Origin: Deltaproteobacteria bacterium
GTDB taxonomy: Bacteria > Myxococcota_A > UBA9160 > SZUA-336
DNA: 64,000 bases
Direction of reading: 5' to 3'
Assembly: GCA_016875225.1 (NCBI GenBank)
Contig: VGRW01000011.1
Coordinates: 1 to 64,000, forward strand
In this document: piece after piece, positions 33,877 to 41,807 of the stretch
How positions within the stretch are numbered: position 1 is the first letter of the stretch
Layout of the letters: the number at the start of each line of letters is the position of its first letter
Notes under the pieces: model-generated
What the model saw: the letters and a program-made list of their open reading frames with translations, nothing else
What the model was told of the DNA's origin: nothing
Database searches by the model: none
Program-made: the position numbers and the translations under genes

Positions 33877-35829
33877 ATGCGCCGCACGAAGCCCGCCTCC
33901 AGCGACGAGTTCCTGCCCACCAGCGCGGACGAGATCCGCGCGCGCGGCTGGACGCAGCCCGACGTCGTGCTGGTCTCGGGCGACGCGTACATCGACCACC
34001 CGTCGTTCGCGGCGGCGATCCTCGGCCGCTGGCTCGAGGCGAACGGCTACCGCGTCGCGATCCTGCCCCAGCCCGACTGGCGAAGCGCCGAAGCGTTTCG
34101 GTCGCTCGGCCAGCCGCGGCTCTTCTTCGGCGTGAGCGCGGGCAACATGGACTCGCTGATCAACCACTACACGGCGAACCGGAAGCGCCGCAACGCCGAC
34201 GCGTACTCGCCCGGGGGGCGCACCGGCCTGCGCCCCGACCGCGCGCTCGCCGTGTACGCGCAGCGCTGCCGCGAGGCGTTCCCGGGCGTGCCCGTGATCG
34301 CGGGCGGCGTCGAGGGCTCGCTGCGCCGCATCGCGCACTACGACTACTGGTCCGACAAGGTCTGGCCGAGCAGCCTGGTCACGTCGAAGGCACACGCGCT
34401 GGTGTACGGGATGGGCGAGGTGGCGATTCTCGAGATCGCGCGGCGACTCGACGCGGGTCTCGGCGTCGAGGGGCTCCGCGACCTGCGCGGGCTCGCGTAC
34501 CTGCTCGGGAAGTCCGAGGCCGTTCCGACGCACCACTTCGGCGGCGCGAGCGGATCGGACCGGGACGTGGTCCTGCCGAGCTTCGAGAGCGTCGTCGCCG
34601 ACAAATCCGCCTTCGCCGTGATGACCCACGACATGCACCGCGAGACGAACCCGCGCAACGCCCGCCGCCTGCTGCAGAAGCACGGCGACCGGATGCTGGT
34701 CGTGAATCCCCCGACGCTCGCGCTCTCCGAGGCGCAGATGGACGCGCTCTACGACCTGCCGTACACGCGTCGGCCCCATCCTCGCTACACGGAGGAGATC
34801 CCGGCCTGGCAGATCATCAAGGACTCGATCCAGATCATGCGCGGGTGCTTCGGCGGCTGCTCGTTCTGCTCGATCACGATGCACCAGGGCCGAGCGATCC
34901 AGAGCCGCAGCCCCGAGTCGATCCTCGGCGAGGTCCGCGCGCTCGCGCAGACCCCCGGCTTCTCCGGGCACGTGAGCGACCTCGGCGGGCCGACCGCGAA
35001 CATGTACCGGATGCGCTGCACGAAGCCCGAGGCCGAGGCGGTCTGCCGGCGCCTGTCCTGCGTACACCCGACGGTGTGCAAGCTGCTCGGCACCAGCCAC
35101 GAGCCCACCAAGGCGCTGATGCGCGAGGCGCGCGCCGTGCCGGGCGTGGTGAAGGTGCACGTCGCCTCGGGCATCCGCATGGACCTGGCGCGGAAGGACC
35201 CGGAGTACCTCGACGAGCTCGCCGCCCACCACGTCGGCGGCCATCTCAAGGTCGCTCCGGAGCACGTCTCGGAGCGAGTGCTCGCGCGCATGAAGAAGCC
35301 CGGGATCGAGGCCTTCGAGGAGTTCGCGGAGCGCTTCGAGGCGGCGTCGCGCCGCGCCGGCAAGGAGCAGTTCCTGGTGCCGTACTTCATCGCGAGCCAT
35401 CCGGGCTCGACGGTGGAGGACATGATCGAGCTCGCGATCTTCCTGAAGCAGCGCGGCTACCGGCCGCGGCAGGTGCAGGACTTCATCCCCGCGCCGATGG
35501 ACCTGGCGACCTGCATGTACTGGACGGGGCTCGATCCGTTCTCGATGAAGCCGGTCGAGACCGCGCGCAAGCTGCACGACCGGAAGGTGCAGCGCGCGCT
35601 GCTGCAGTTCTTCGCGCCCGAGAATTACTTCACGGTGCACCAGGCGCTCGAGCAGGCCGGACGCGCGGATCTGATCGGGGACGGACCCGACTGCCTGATC
35701 CCCTCGCGCCCGCCGCGCGAGGCGATCGAAGCGCGCCGGCAGGAGGCGCAGGACGCCGCCGAGCGCGCCACACGTCCGGGCTACCGCCGCGCCGCGCGCG
35801 AGGGTGGCAAGCGCGGCTCGCCGCGGTAG
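33877..35829 (+). CDS. ygiQ: YgiQ-family radical SAM protein
   Basis: A 650-residue member of the UPF0313/YgiQ family. An N-terminal B12-binding-like part (about 25-200) is followed by the radical SAM core with cluster cysteines Cys324, Cys328 and Cys331 in MRGCFGGCSFCSI. Long conserved stretches such as VSDLGGPTANMYRM and DLATCMYWTG identify the family. The reaction is still unknown despite wide distribution. The ATG is supported by the conserved N-terminus (SSDEFLPTSADEI). The pseudo-cyclase gene follows after 11 nt. Confidence 0.93.
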   Translation: MRRTKPASSDEFLPTSADEIRARGWTQPDVVLVSGDAYIDHPSFAAAILGRWLEANGYRVAILPQPDWRSAEAFRSLGQPRLFFGVSAGNMDSLINHYTANRKRRNADAYSPGGRTGLRPDRALAVYAQRCREAFPGVPVIAGGVEGSLRRIAHYDYWSDKVWPSSLVTSKAHALVYGMGEVAILEIARRLDAGLGVEGLRDLRGLAYLLGKSEAVPTHHFGGASGSDRDVVLPSFESVVADKSAFAVMTHDMHRETNPRNARRLLQKHGDRMLVVNPPTLALSEAQMDALYDLPYTRRPHPRYTEEIPAWQIIKDSIQIMRGCFGGCSFCSITMHQGRAIQSRSPESILGEVRALAQTPGFSGHVSDLGGPTANMYRMRCTKPEAEAVCRRLSCVHPTVCKLLGTSHEPTKALMREARAVPGVVKVHVASGIRMDLARKDPEYLDELAAHHVGGHLKVAPEHVSERVLARMKKPGIEAFEEFAERFEAASRRAGKEQFLVPYFIASHPGSTVEDMIELAIFLKQRGYRPRQVQDFIPAPMDLATCMYWTGLDPFSMKPVETARKLHDRKVQRALLQFFAPENYFTVHQALEQAGRADLIGDGPDCLIPSRPPREAIEARRQEAQDAAERATRPGYRRAAREGGKRGSPR

Positions 35830-35840
35830 TAGGAGGAGGC

Positions 35841-36773
35841 ATGACCTCGAGTGCAGAGCAGCGAAGACCCCCGGCGATCCTGAGCGGCAACGTGTGCGGC
35901 GCCGACCCGAGCATGGCCTGGCGCGAAGAACTCGGGCCGATCTTCCGCGAGCACCAGGGTCGGGTGCTCGAGAGCGGCGACGGCGAGTTCATGGCGGAGT
36001 TCGCGACGGCGGCGGCGGCGGTGGCCTGCGCGCGCGAGATCTCGTCGATCGCGGGCGCCGAGTCCAGGATCGGCGTGCACAGCGGCGAGCGGCCGGCGAG
36101 CGTCGCCTCGAGGCTGCGGGATCTGGCGGCGCCGGGGGCGATCTGCATTTCCGAGGCGGTTCGCGCACAGCTCGACAGGAAGCTCGAGCTTCGCTTTCAG
36201 GATCTGGGCGAGCAGACGCTGGAGCAGGCGCCTGCGCCCCTACGCGCCTATCTCGTTCGCAGCGCCGCGCCCGCCGCGAGACAGCCCGAATTCCGACGTT
36301 TGGTGCTCCTGGTCCTCGGGGCGCTGGTCGCCCCGGGCATGATCGGGCTCGCCGGAGTCGCCTACCTGACGACGATCTGGCGCGCTCCGGGGCCCTCCGT
36401 CGCTCCGCTCGCCTCGGTCGCCGTGCTTCCCTTCGAGAACGTCGGACCCGACGCGGACCCTGCGCGGCTCGCGGATGGCATCGCCGAGGAGCTGATCCAG
36501 ACGCTCTCGGGAGTCGACGCGCTCCGCGTGGTCACGCGCCCGTCCGCGGAGATCGCCCGAAAGGACGGGATCGGATCGGTCGTCTCCGGCAGCGTGCGCC
36601 GCTCGGGAGATCAGGTCCGGATCACCGCCCGCCTGATCCGCGCGGCGGACGCCTCCGAGATCTGGTCCGCGAGCTACGACCGCACGCCGGACGACGCCGC
36701 CACCGTCCGCCAGGAGATCGCGCGCGAGGTCGCCGCTGCGATCCGGGCTGGAGGGCCGGCGAAGGCCGACTAG
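35841..36773 (+). CDS. Degenerate class III cyclase-like domain, membrane helix and TolB/FlgO-like domain
   Basis: A 310-residue membrane protein. Residues 10-125 resemble a class III adenylate cyclase, keeping ESGDGEFMAEF (44-54) and RIGVHSGE (76-83). The first metal-binding Asp is replaced (LSGNVCG instead of ADISG), and the Asn-x3-Arg transition-state region is shortened to VASRL, so catalysis is unlikely. One membrane helix spans about 153-180. Residues 190-300 match the periplasmic domain often placed behind such cyclases (VAVLPFENVG, DGIAEELIQTLS, GSVRRSGDQVRITARLI). AGGAGGAGG lies just before the ATG. It could be a signalling adaptor. The gene upstream is ygiQ, and it interlocks with htpX at its 3' end. 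Confidence 0.7.
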   Translation: MTSSAEQRRPPAILSGNVCGADPSMAWREELGPIFREHQGRVLESGDGEFMAEFATAAAAVACAREISSIAGAESRIGVHSGERPASVASRLRDLAAPGAICISEAVRAQLDRKLELRFQDLGEQTLEQAPAPLRAYLVRSAAPAARQPEFRRLVLLVLGALVAPGMIGLAGVAYLTTIWRAPGPSVAPLASVAVLPFENVGPDADPARLADGIAEELIQTLSGVDALRVVTRPSAEIARKDGIGSVVSGSVRRSGDQVRITARLIRAADASEIWSASYDRTPDDAATVRQEIAREVAAAIRAGGPAKAD

Positions 36774-37636
36774 CCCTGCATCGCGCGCAGCGCGGCGATC
36801 CGCTCGTCGAGCGGCGGGTGGGTCATGAACAGGCGCGAGATCGCCTTGCCACCGCCCGAGATCCCGAACGCGCCGAGCTGATCGGGGAGCGGCTGCTCGT
36901 GCGCGGCCTTCAGGCGCTCGAGCGCCGAGATCATGTTCGGCCGGCCCGCAAGGCGCGCGCCGCCGGCGTCCGCGCGGAACTCGCGCTGGCGCGAGAACCA
37001 GAACACGACCACGCTCGCGAGCAGCCCGAAGAGGATCTGCAGCGCCATCACCGACAGGAAGTAGCCGGGGCCGTGCTCGCGCTCGGAGCGGAACACCGCC
37101 TTGTCGACGATTCCCCCGATCACGCGCGACAGGAACATCACGAAGGTGTTGAGCACGCCCTGGATCAGCGTGAGCGTGACCATGTCGCCGTTGGCGACGT
37201 GAGAGATCTCGTGGCCGAGGACCGCGTCCACCTGCTCTCGGTTCATCGAGTGGAGCAGCCCCGTCGAGACCGCGACCAGCGCCGAGTCGCGCCGCGCGCC
37301 GGTCGCGAACGCGTTGGGCTGCGGCGCGTCGAAGATGCCGACCTCGGGCATGCCGATTCCCGCCGCCTGCGCGTGGCGCGCCACGGCGTTCACGAGCCAC
37401 TGCTCCGCGTCGCCGCGCGGCTCCGCGATCACCTTCACGCCCATCATCCGCTTCGCGCTCCACTTCGAGATCGCAAGCGAGATGAACGAGCCGCCCATGC
37501 CGAAGATCGCCGCGAACGCGAGCAGGGCGCCGTACTGACCCGGCACGGCCCGGTCCACCCCGAGCAGCCGCGCGACGATCCCGAGAACCACGAGAACGGC
37601 CAGGTTGGTGACGATGAACAGGACCACGCGTTTCAT
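36770..37636 (-). CDS. htpX: HtpX membrane zinc protease
   Basis: A 288-residue integral membrane metalloprotease (M48) that degrades misfolded membrane proteins under envelope stress. The zinc motif is VLGHEISHVANGD, with helices before it and a hydrophobic pair after it. A downstream glutamate region, REFRADAGGARLAG, supplies the third ligand. The length equals that of typical HtpX. It is divergent from dsbD, and the 123-bp gap holds a TTGACA on the minus strand (37715-37710) that could be its -35. Confidence 0.93.
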   Translation of the reverse strand: MKRVVLFIVTNLAVLVVLGIVARLLGVDRAVPGQYGALLAFAAIFGMGGSFISLAISKWSAKRMMGVKVIAEPRGDAEQWLVNAVARHAQAAGIGMPEVGIFDAPQPNAFATGARRDSALVAVSTGLLHSMNREQVDAVLGHEISHVANGDMVTLTLIQGVLNTFVMFLSRVIGGIVDKAVFRSEREHGPGYFLSVMALQILFGLLASVVVFWFSRQREFRADAGGARLAGRPNMISALERLKAAHEQPLPDQLGAFGISGGGKAISRLFMTHPPLDERIAALRAMQG

Positions 37637-37693
37637 TCGATTCGATACCTCCGTGCGGCGGTCGGCGGACCGTCGCCGTCGACTGAGACGATC

Positions 37694-37740
37694 GAGCCCG
37701 ACCCGGTGGTGTCAAGGCCGGAGCCGGCGCGGTCGGGCTC
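37694..37740. repeat. Perfect 10-bp inverted repeat in the htpX-dsbD gap
   Basis: GAGCCCGACC at 37694-37703 and GGTCGGGCTC at 37731-37740 are exact inverted copies separated by 27 nt. The right arm abuts the TAGATT box before dsbD. It may be a regulator site with two half-sites or a hairpin in a longer transcript. No T-tract follows, so a terminator is unlikely. Confidence 0.5.
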
Positions 37741-37743
37741 CTG

Positions 37744-37749
37744 TAGATT
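37744..37749 (+). promoter_or_regulatory. Candidate -10 element (TAGATT) before dsbD
   Basis: TAGATT ends 10 nt before the ATG at 37760, immediately after the inverted repeat. The spacer contains TGGCGG rather than a good ribosome site, and no -35 match is obvious. Confidence 0.35.
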
Positions 37750-37759
37750 CTGGCGGACG

Positions 37760-40030
37760 ATGCGCCTGGCGATTCCGATCCTGCTGCTCGGCCTGCTCGC
37801 GGCGGGCTCCGCCCGGGCGCTTCCCGAGCTGCCCGAGTCCGCGGTCGGGGTCGGAGCTGCGGACGGCGACGACGCGCGGGTCGAGGCCCGCCTGTACGTG
37901 GAGAGCGAGTCGGTCGCCCCCGGAGAGCCGCTGCGGCTCGGGGTGCACTTCAACCTCGACCGCCGCTGGCACGTCTACTGGCGAAACTCCGGTCAGTCGG
38001 GGCTGCCGACCAAGCTCACCTGGACGATCGACGGCGCGCAGGTCGCCCCGATCGCGTGGCCGTTCCCCGAGGTCTTCCGCGAGGCCGACGGCTTCGTCAC
38101 GACCTACGGCTACTCGCGCGAGGTGATGCTGATCTCCGAGGCGGTCTTCGCGCCGGAGACGCGCGGCGAGGTCGAGATCCAGGTCCACGTGGAGTTCCTC
38201 GCCTGCGAGGTGCAGTGCATCCCCGGCGAGGCGCGGCTGCGCCGCACGGTCCGCGTCGATCCCGAGCCGGCGCTTCCCGATCCGGAGACGCACGCGTTCT
38301 TCGAGGCGTGGAGCGCGCGGGTCCCGCGCGACCCGGCGCAGCTCGGACTCGAGCTCGAGGCGGTCTACTCGCGCTCGGCGATCCGGCCCGGCGACGAGTT
38401 CCGCGCGGCGCTCGCCGTGCGCGGCTGCTCCGCGCCGGGCGCGGATCCGGCGGACTGCCCGACGCTCGCGCCGGGAACGCGCAATGCTACGAGCGCGTTC
38501 GTTCCGGACCGGATCGACGGCGTCGAGCTCGAGGTCACGGGAGGACGCCGCCCCGACTTCCTGGCGGGCGGATTCCTGCTCACGCTCTCGGGCCGCGCGG
38601 CCGCGGATTCTCCGCACGACGCGGGTGAACGGCTGCGCGGCGCACTCGCGCTCGACCGCGACGGTCGGCCCGCGTACGTCGAGGTCGATCTGCCGCTTCC
38701 GCGCGCGGAGGCGGGCGCGAACGTACTCGCGCTGGACAGCCCGTGGCTCGAGCCCGCGGAGCTGGCGAGCCCCGCGCTCGCGGTCCCGCTCTGGCGCGCG
38801 CTCCTGCTCGCGCTCGCGGGGGGGCTGATCCTGAACCTGATGCCGTGCGTGCTGCCGGTGCTGGCGATCAAGGTCTTCGGCATCGCGGAGCTCGCGCACA
38901 AGCATCGCGGCGTGGTGATCCAATACGGTGTCGCCTATCTCGCCGGCGTGCTGGTGACCATGCTCGCGCTCGCGGGGGTCGTCGGCGCCCTGCGCGCCGC
39001 GGGAACCTCCGTCGGCTGGGGCTTCCAGTTCCAGGAGCCGCTCTTCGTCGCGGCGGTGGCGGCGGTGCTGGTCGTCTTCGCGCTGAACCTGTTCGGCGTC
39101 TACGAGATCGGCTTCGACGTGACGCGCCTGGCCGCCGCGGGCGAGAGCGCGGTCGGCGCGCGGCGCAGCTTCTTCGAGGGGCTGCTCGCGGTGGTCGTGG
39201 CGACGCCCTGCTCGGCGCCGTTCCTGGGCACGGCCGTGGGCTTCGCGTTCGCGAGCCCCTGGCCGCTGATCGTCGCGATCTTCCTCGCGATCGGCGTCGG
39301 TCTCGCGCTTCCGTTCGTGCTCGTGACGCTGGTGCCGGGCTGGGCGCGTTTCATCCCGCGCAGCGGACGCTGGATGCTGCACCTGCGCGCGGGGCTCGGC
39401 TTCGCGCTCCTCGGCACGGTCGTCTGGCTGCTCTGGATCATGGGGCGCTCGGCGGGAGCGGGCGCGCAGACGGCGCTGCTCGCGTACCTGCTCGTCGTCG
39501 CCGCCGGAGCCTGGCTCTTCGGGACGCTGCAGCGCGCGGAGCGTCCGGGCGTCGCGCGTCTGGCCCTGATCTCGCTGATCGGGTTCGCAGCCCTCGGCCT
39601 CGGCGCGCTTCCGGTCGCCGGAGCCCGGAGCGATCTGCCCGCGCAGCCCGAGGCGGGCGTCGCGAGCGCGCGCGCGTTCGCGCCGCAGCAGATCGGCGAG
39701 GCGCTGGCGAGTGGCAAGCCCGTCTTCGTCTACTTCACCGCGGACTGGTGCCTGACCTGCAAGGTGAACGAGCACATCGTCTTTGCGGACGCGCGCGTGC
39801 GCGAGGCGCTTGCGCGGCTCGGCTTCGAGGTCTTCGCCGGCGACTGGACGCGCCGCGACGAGGCGATCCGACTCGAGCTCGCGCGCTTCGGCAAGGCGGG
39901 CGTGCCGCTGTATCTGGTCTACTCGCCCGGCGCCCCGGATCGGCCGGTCGTGCTGCCGGAGATCCTCACGGTCGATCTGTTCCTGGAGGCGCTCGCAGAT
40001 GCCGCGCCGGAGCTCGACGCGGCGTCCTGA
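37760..40030 (+). CDS. dsbD: DsbD/ScsB-like thiol:disulfide interchange protein
   Basis: A 756-residue inner-membrane reductant carrier. After a signal peptide (1-21), a large periplasmic part includes FLACEVQCIPGEA, as in ScsB/DsbD variants. The membrane domain begins near residue 350 with NLMPCVLPVLAIKVFG and later VATPCSAPFLGTAVG, the two electron-relaying cysteines. The C-terminal thioredoxin domain carries Cys664-x-x-Cys667 in TADWCLTCK. It moves electrons from cytosolic thioredoxin to periplasmic partners, including c-type cytochrome assembly, which fits the haem-motif proteins here. Its last 112 bp overlap the convergent tupC reading frame. Confidence 0.92.
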   Translation: MRLAIPILLLGLLAAGSARALPELPESAVGVGAADGDDARVEARLYVESESVAPGEPLRLGVHFNLDRRWHVYWRNSGQSGLPTKLTWTIDGAQVAPIAWPFPEVFREADGFVTTYGYSREVMLISEAVFAPETRGEVEIQVHVEFLACEVQCIPGEARLRRTVRVDPEPALPDPETHAFFEAWSARVPRDPAQLGLELEAVYSRSAIRPGDEFRAALAVRGCSAPGADPADCPTLAPGTRNATSAFVPDRIDGVELEVTGGRRPDFLAGGFLLTLSGRAAADSPHDAGERLRGALALDRDGRPAYVEVDLPLPRAEAGANVLALDSPWLEPAELASPALAVPLWRALLLALAGGLILNLMPCVLPVLAIKVFGIAELAHKHRGVVIQYGVAYLAGVLVTMLALAGVVGALRAAGTSVGWGFQFQEPLFVAAVAAVLVVFALNLFGVYEIGFDVTRLAAAGESAVGARRSFFEGLLAVVVATPCSAPFLGTAVGFAFASPWPLIVAIFLAIGVGLALPFVLVTLVPGWARFIPRSGRWMLHLRAGLGFALLGTVVWLLWIMGRSAGAGAQTALLAYLLVVAAGAWLFGTLQRAERPGVARLALISLIGFAALGLGALPVAGARSDLPAQPEAGVASARAFAPQQIGEALASGKPVFVYFTADWCLTCKVNEHIVFADARVREALARLGFEVFAGDWTRRDEAIRLELARFGKAGVPLYLVYSPGAPDRPVVLPEILTVDLFLEALADAAPELDAAS

Positions 40031-41121
40031 TCCGCGCCCGAGTCGCGCGCGAGGACGTGCACGTCGCCCGCCTGCGCCGAGAGCAGCACCGCGTCGCCGG
40101 GGGCGAGCGTCTTCGCGAGGCCGCGGCCCGCGACCAGATGCGTGCGCAGCTCGTGGCCGGCCCAGGCGATCGCGACCGTACACAGAAGTCCGTCGGAAAC
40201 CACGCGCCGGACGATTCCCTTTCCGATCGGCTCGGTCTCGCCGCGGCCGACGTCGAGCTTGAGCCGCTCGGTCTCGCCGCGGCCGACGTCGAGCTTGAGC
40301 CGCTCGGGCCGAAGCCCGGCGAGCACCGGAGTCCCGGGCGGGAATGCGCAGGCCGCCGCGAGCCGGTGCTCGGCGTCGATCGCGATGCTGCGGCCGTCCT
40401 CCGCCACGACGCCCGGCACCAGGTTCGACATTCCGACCAGCCGCGCGATCGTCGCGGTCGCAGGGCGCTCGAGCACCTCGGCCGTCGCGCCGACCTGCCG
40501 TACGCACCCGCCGTGCAGCACCGCGAGTCGATCCGAGATCGAGACCGCGCGGCGCAGGTCGTGGGTCACCAGAGCGACTGCGACGCCGGTCTCGGCCAGC
40601 GCCGCGCGCAGGTCGAGCGAGAGCGACTCCTGCGCGGCGGCGTCGAGATCCTCGAAGGGCTCGTCGAGCAGAAGCGCCGCGGGCTCGAGCGCGAACGCGC
40701 GCGCCAGCGCGAGCCTGCGCAGCTCGCCGCCCGAGAGCGCGGCGGCGCGCCGCGTCGTGAGGTGTGTGATGCCGAAGCGCGCGAGCGCGCGCGCACGGCG
40801 CGCGTCGCGTTCGGCGCGCGAGAGCCCCGATCCGTAGAGCGCGGCGTGCAGGTTGTGCCCGACCGTTCCCGCAAGTGCGACCGGCCGCTGGAAGACCATC
40901 GTCACCCGGTCCGCCCCGCGCTCGATCGAGCCGGCGATCGGCGGCGAGAGGCCCGCGAGCGCGCGCAGCAGCGTGCTCTTTCCGGCGCCGTTGGGCCCGA
41001 GCACGCAGAGCACCTCGCCCGCGCGCAGCTCGAGGTCGGGCACGCGGAGCTCGAAGCGCGCCGCGCGCGAGCGCCGCCGCACGACCAGCTCGCGCGCCCG
41101 CACGATCACGCGCCCGCTCAC
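39919..41121 (-). CDS. tupC: Tungstate ABC transporter ATP-binding protein
   Basis: A 400-residue ABC ATPase. Walker A is GPNGAGKST, the signature LSGGELRRLALARAFA follows, then LLLDEPFEDLD and the switch His in VTHD. A C-terminal TOBE-like domain (about 270-370) contains a perfect duplication of ERLKLDVGRGET encoded by a 36-bp tandem repeat. The GTG overlaps the tupB stop (GTGA, 41118-41121). The last 37 residues are low-complexity Ser/Ala/Gly and antisense to the end of dsbD, so they may be a read-through tail. Assignment to tungstate rests on tupB. Confidence 0.88.
   Translation of the reverse strand: MSGRVIVRARELVVRRRSRAARFELRVPDLELRAGEVLCVLGPNGAGKSTLLRALAGLSPPIAGSIERGADRVTMVFQRPVALAGTVGHNLHAALYGSGLSRAERDARRARALARFGITHLTTRRAAALSGGELRRLALARAFALEPAALLLDEPFEDLDAAAQESLSLDLRAALAETGVAVALVTHDLRRAVSISDRLAVLHGGCVRQVGATAEVLERPATATIARLVGMSNLVPGVVAEDGRSIAIDAEHRLAAACAFPPGTPVLAGLRPERLKLDVGRGETERLKLDVGRGETEPIGKGIVRRVVSDGLLCTVAIAWAGHELRTHLVAGRGLAKTLAPGDAVLLSAQAGDVHVLARDSGADQDAASSSGAASASASRNRSTVRISGSTTGRSGAPGE
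40235..40306. repeat. Perfect 36-bp tandem duplication inside tupC
   Basis: Two exact, directly adjacent 36-bp copies (40235-40270 and 40271-40306) each encode the same 12 residues on the minus strand. A further 4 bp of periodicity precede the first copy. The length is a multiple of three, so the frame is kept. Perfect identity suggests a recent event or an assembly artefact. Confidence 0.9.
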
Positions 41122-41777
41122 CGCCGGTCCGCCTGCTGGATCCAGGTGAGCAGCCCGGCGAGCGCGAGCATCAGCAGAAGCAGCACGCCCGCGAGCGCGA
41201 GTGCGGTCTCGAAGCGGCCCATCTGCGTGTGCATCAGGATCGCGGTCGTGAGCACGCGCGTCTCGCCCTCGAGGTTGCCGCCGACCATCATCACCGCGCC
41301 GACCTCGGAGAGGATGCCGCCGAGCGCGACGATCACGGCCGCGAGCAGCCCCATGCGGATCTCGCGCAGCAGAAGCCAGGCGCGGTAGCGGCGCGGGATG
41401 CCCAGCGTCCGCACCTGGAGCGCCCAGTCCTCGTCGAGCGCGCCGACCGCCGCGAGCGTGATCCCGACCACCAGCGGCAGCGCGATCAGGACCTGCGCGA
41501 AGACCATCGCCGGCTGCGAGTACATGAGCCCGAGCGCGCCGAGCGGCCCGCTTCGCCAGAGCAAGAGCGCCACGAGCAGGCCCACCACGACCGGCGGCGC
41601 GCCCATGCCGGAGTTCACCAGCGCCACGATCGCCGCGCGGCCGGGGAAGCGCCGCGCGCCGAGCCAGACCCCGATCGGAACTCCGACCGCGACCGCAAAC
41701 GCGAGCGCGGCCCCGCAGACCGCGAGCGTGCGCAGCGTGATCTCGGCGATCAGACCCGCGTCGAGCGTTTCCGGCAC
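41118..41777 (-). CDS. tupB: Tungstate ABC transporter permease
   Basis: A 219-residue inner-membrane permease with about five helices. The family signature of tungstate/molybdate permeases is clear: LVNSGMGAPPVVVGLLVALLL, then SGPLGALGLMYSQPAMVFAQ and the EAA-like loop GALDEDWALQVRTLGIPRRYRAWL that contacts the ATPase. It works with TupC downstream and presumably TupA encoded at 8986-9813. It begins 30 nt after the stop of the pyrophosphatase gene and may be read from that transcript. Confidence 0.9.
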   Translation of the reverse strand: MPETLDAGLIAEITLRTLAVCGAALAFAVAVGVPIGVWLGARRFPGRAAIVALVNSGMGAPPVVVGLLVALLLWRSGPLGALGLMYSQPAMVFAQVLIALPLVVGITLAAVGALDEDWALQVRTLGIPRRYRAWLLLREIRMGLLAAVIVALGGILSEVGAVMMVGGNLEGETRVLTTAILMHTQMGRFETALALAGVLLLLMLALAGLLTWIQQADRR

Positions 41778-41807
41778 GGCGCGAGTCTACACCGCAGCGG
41801 CTTCGCG

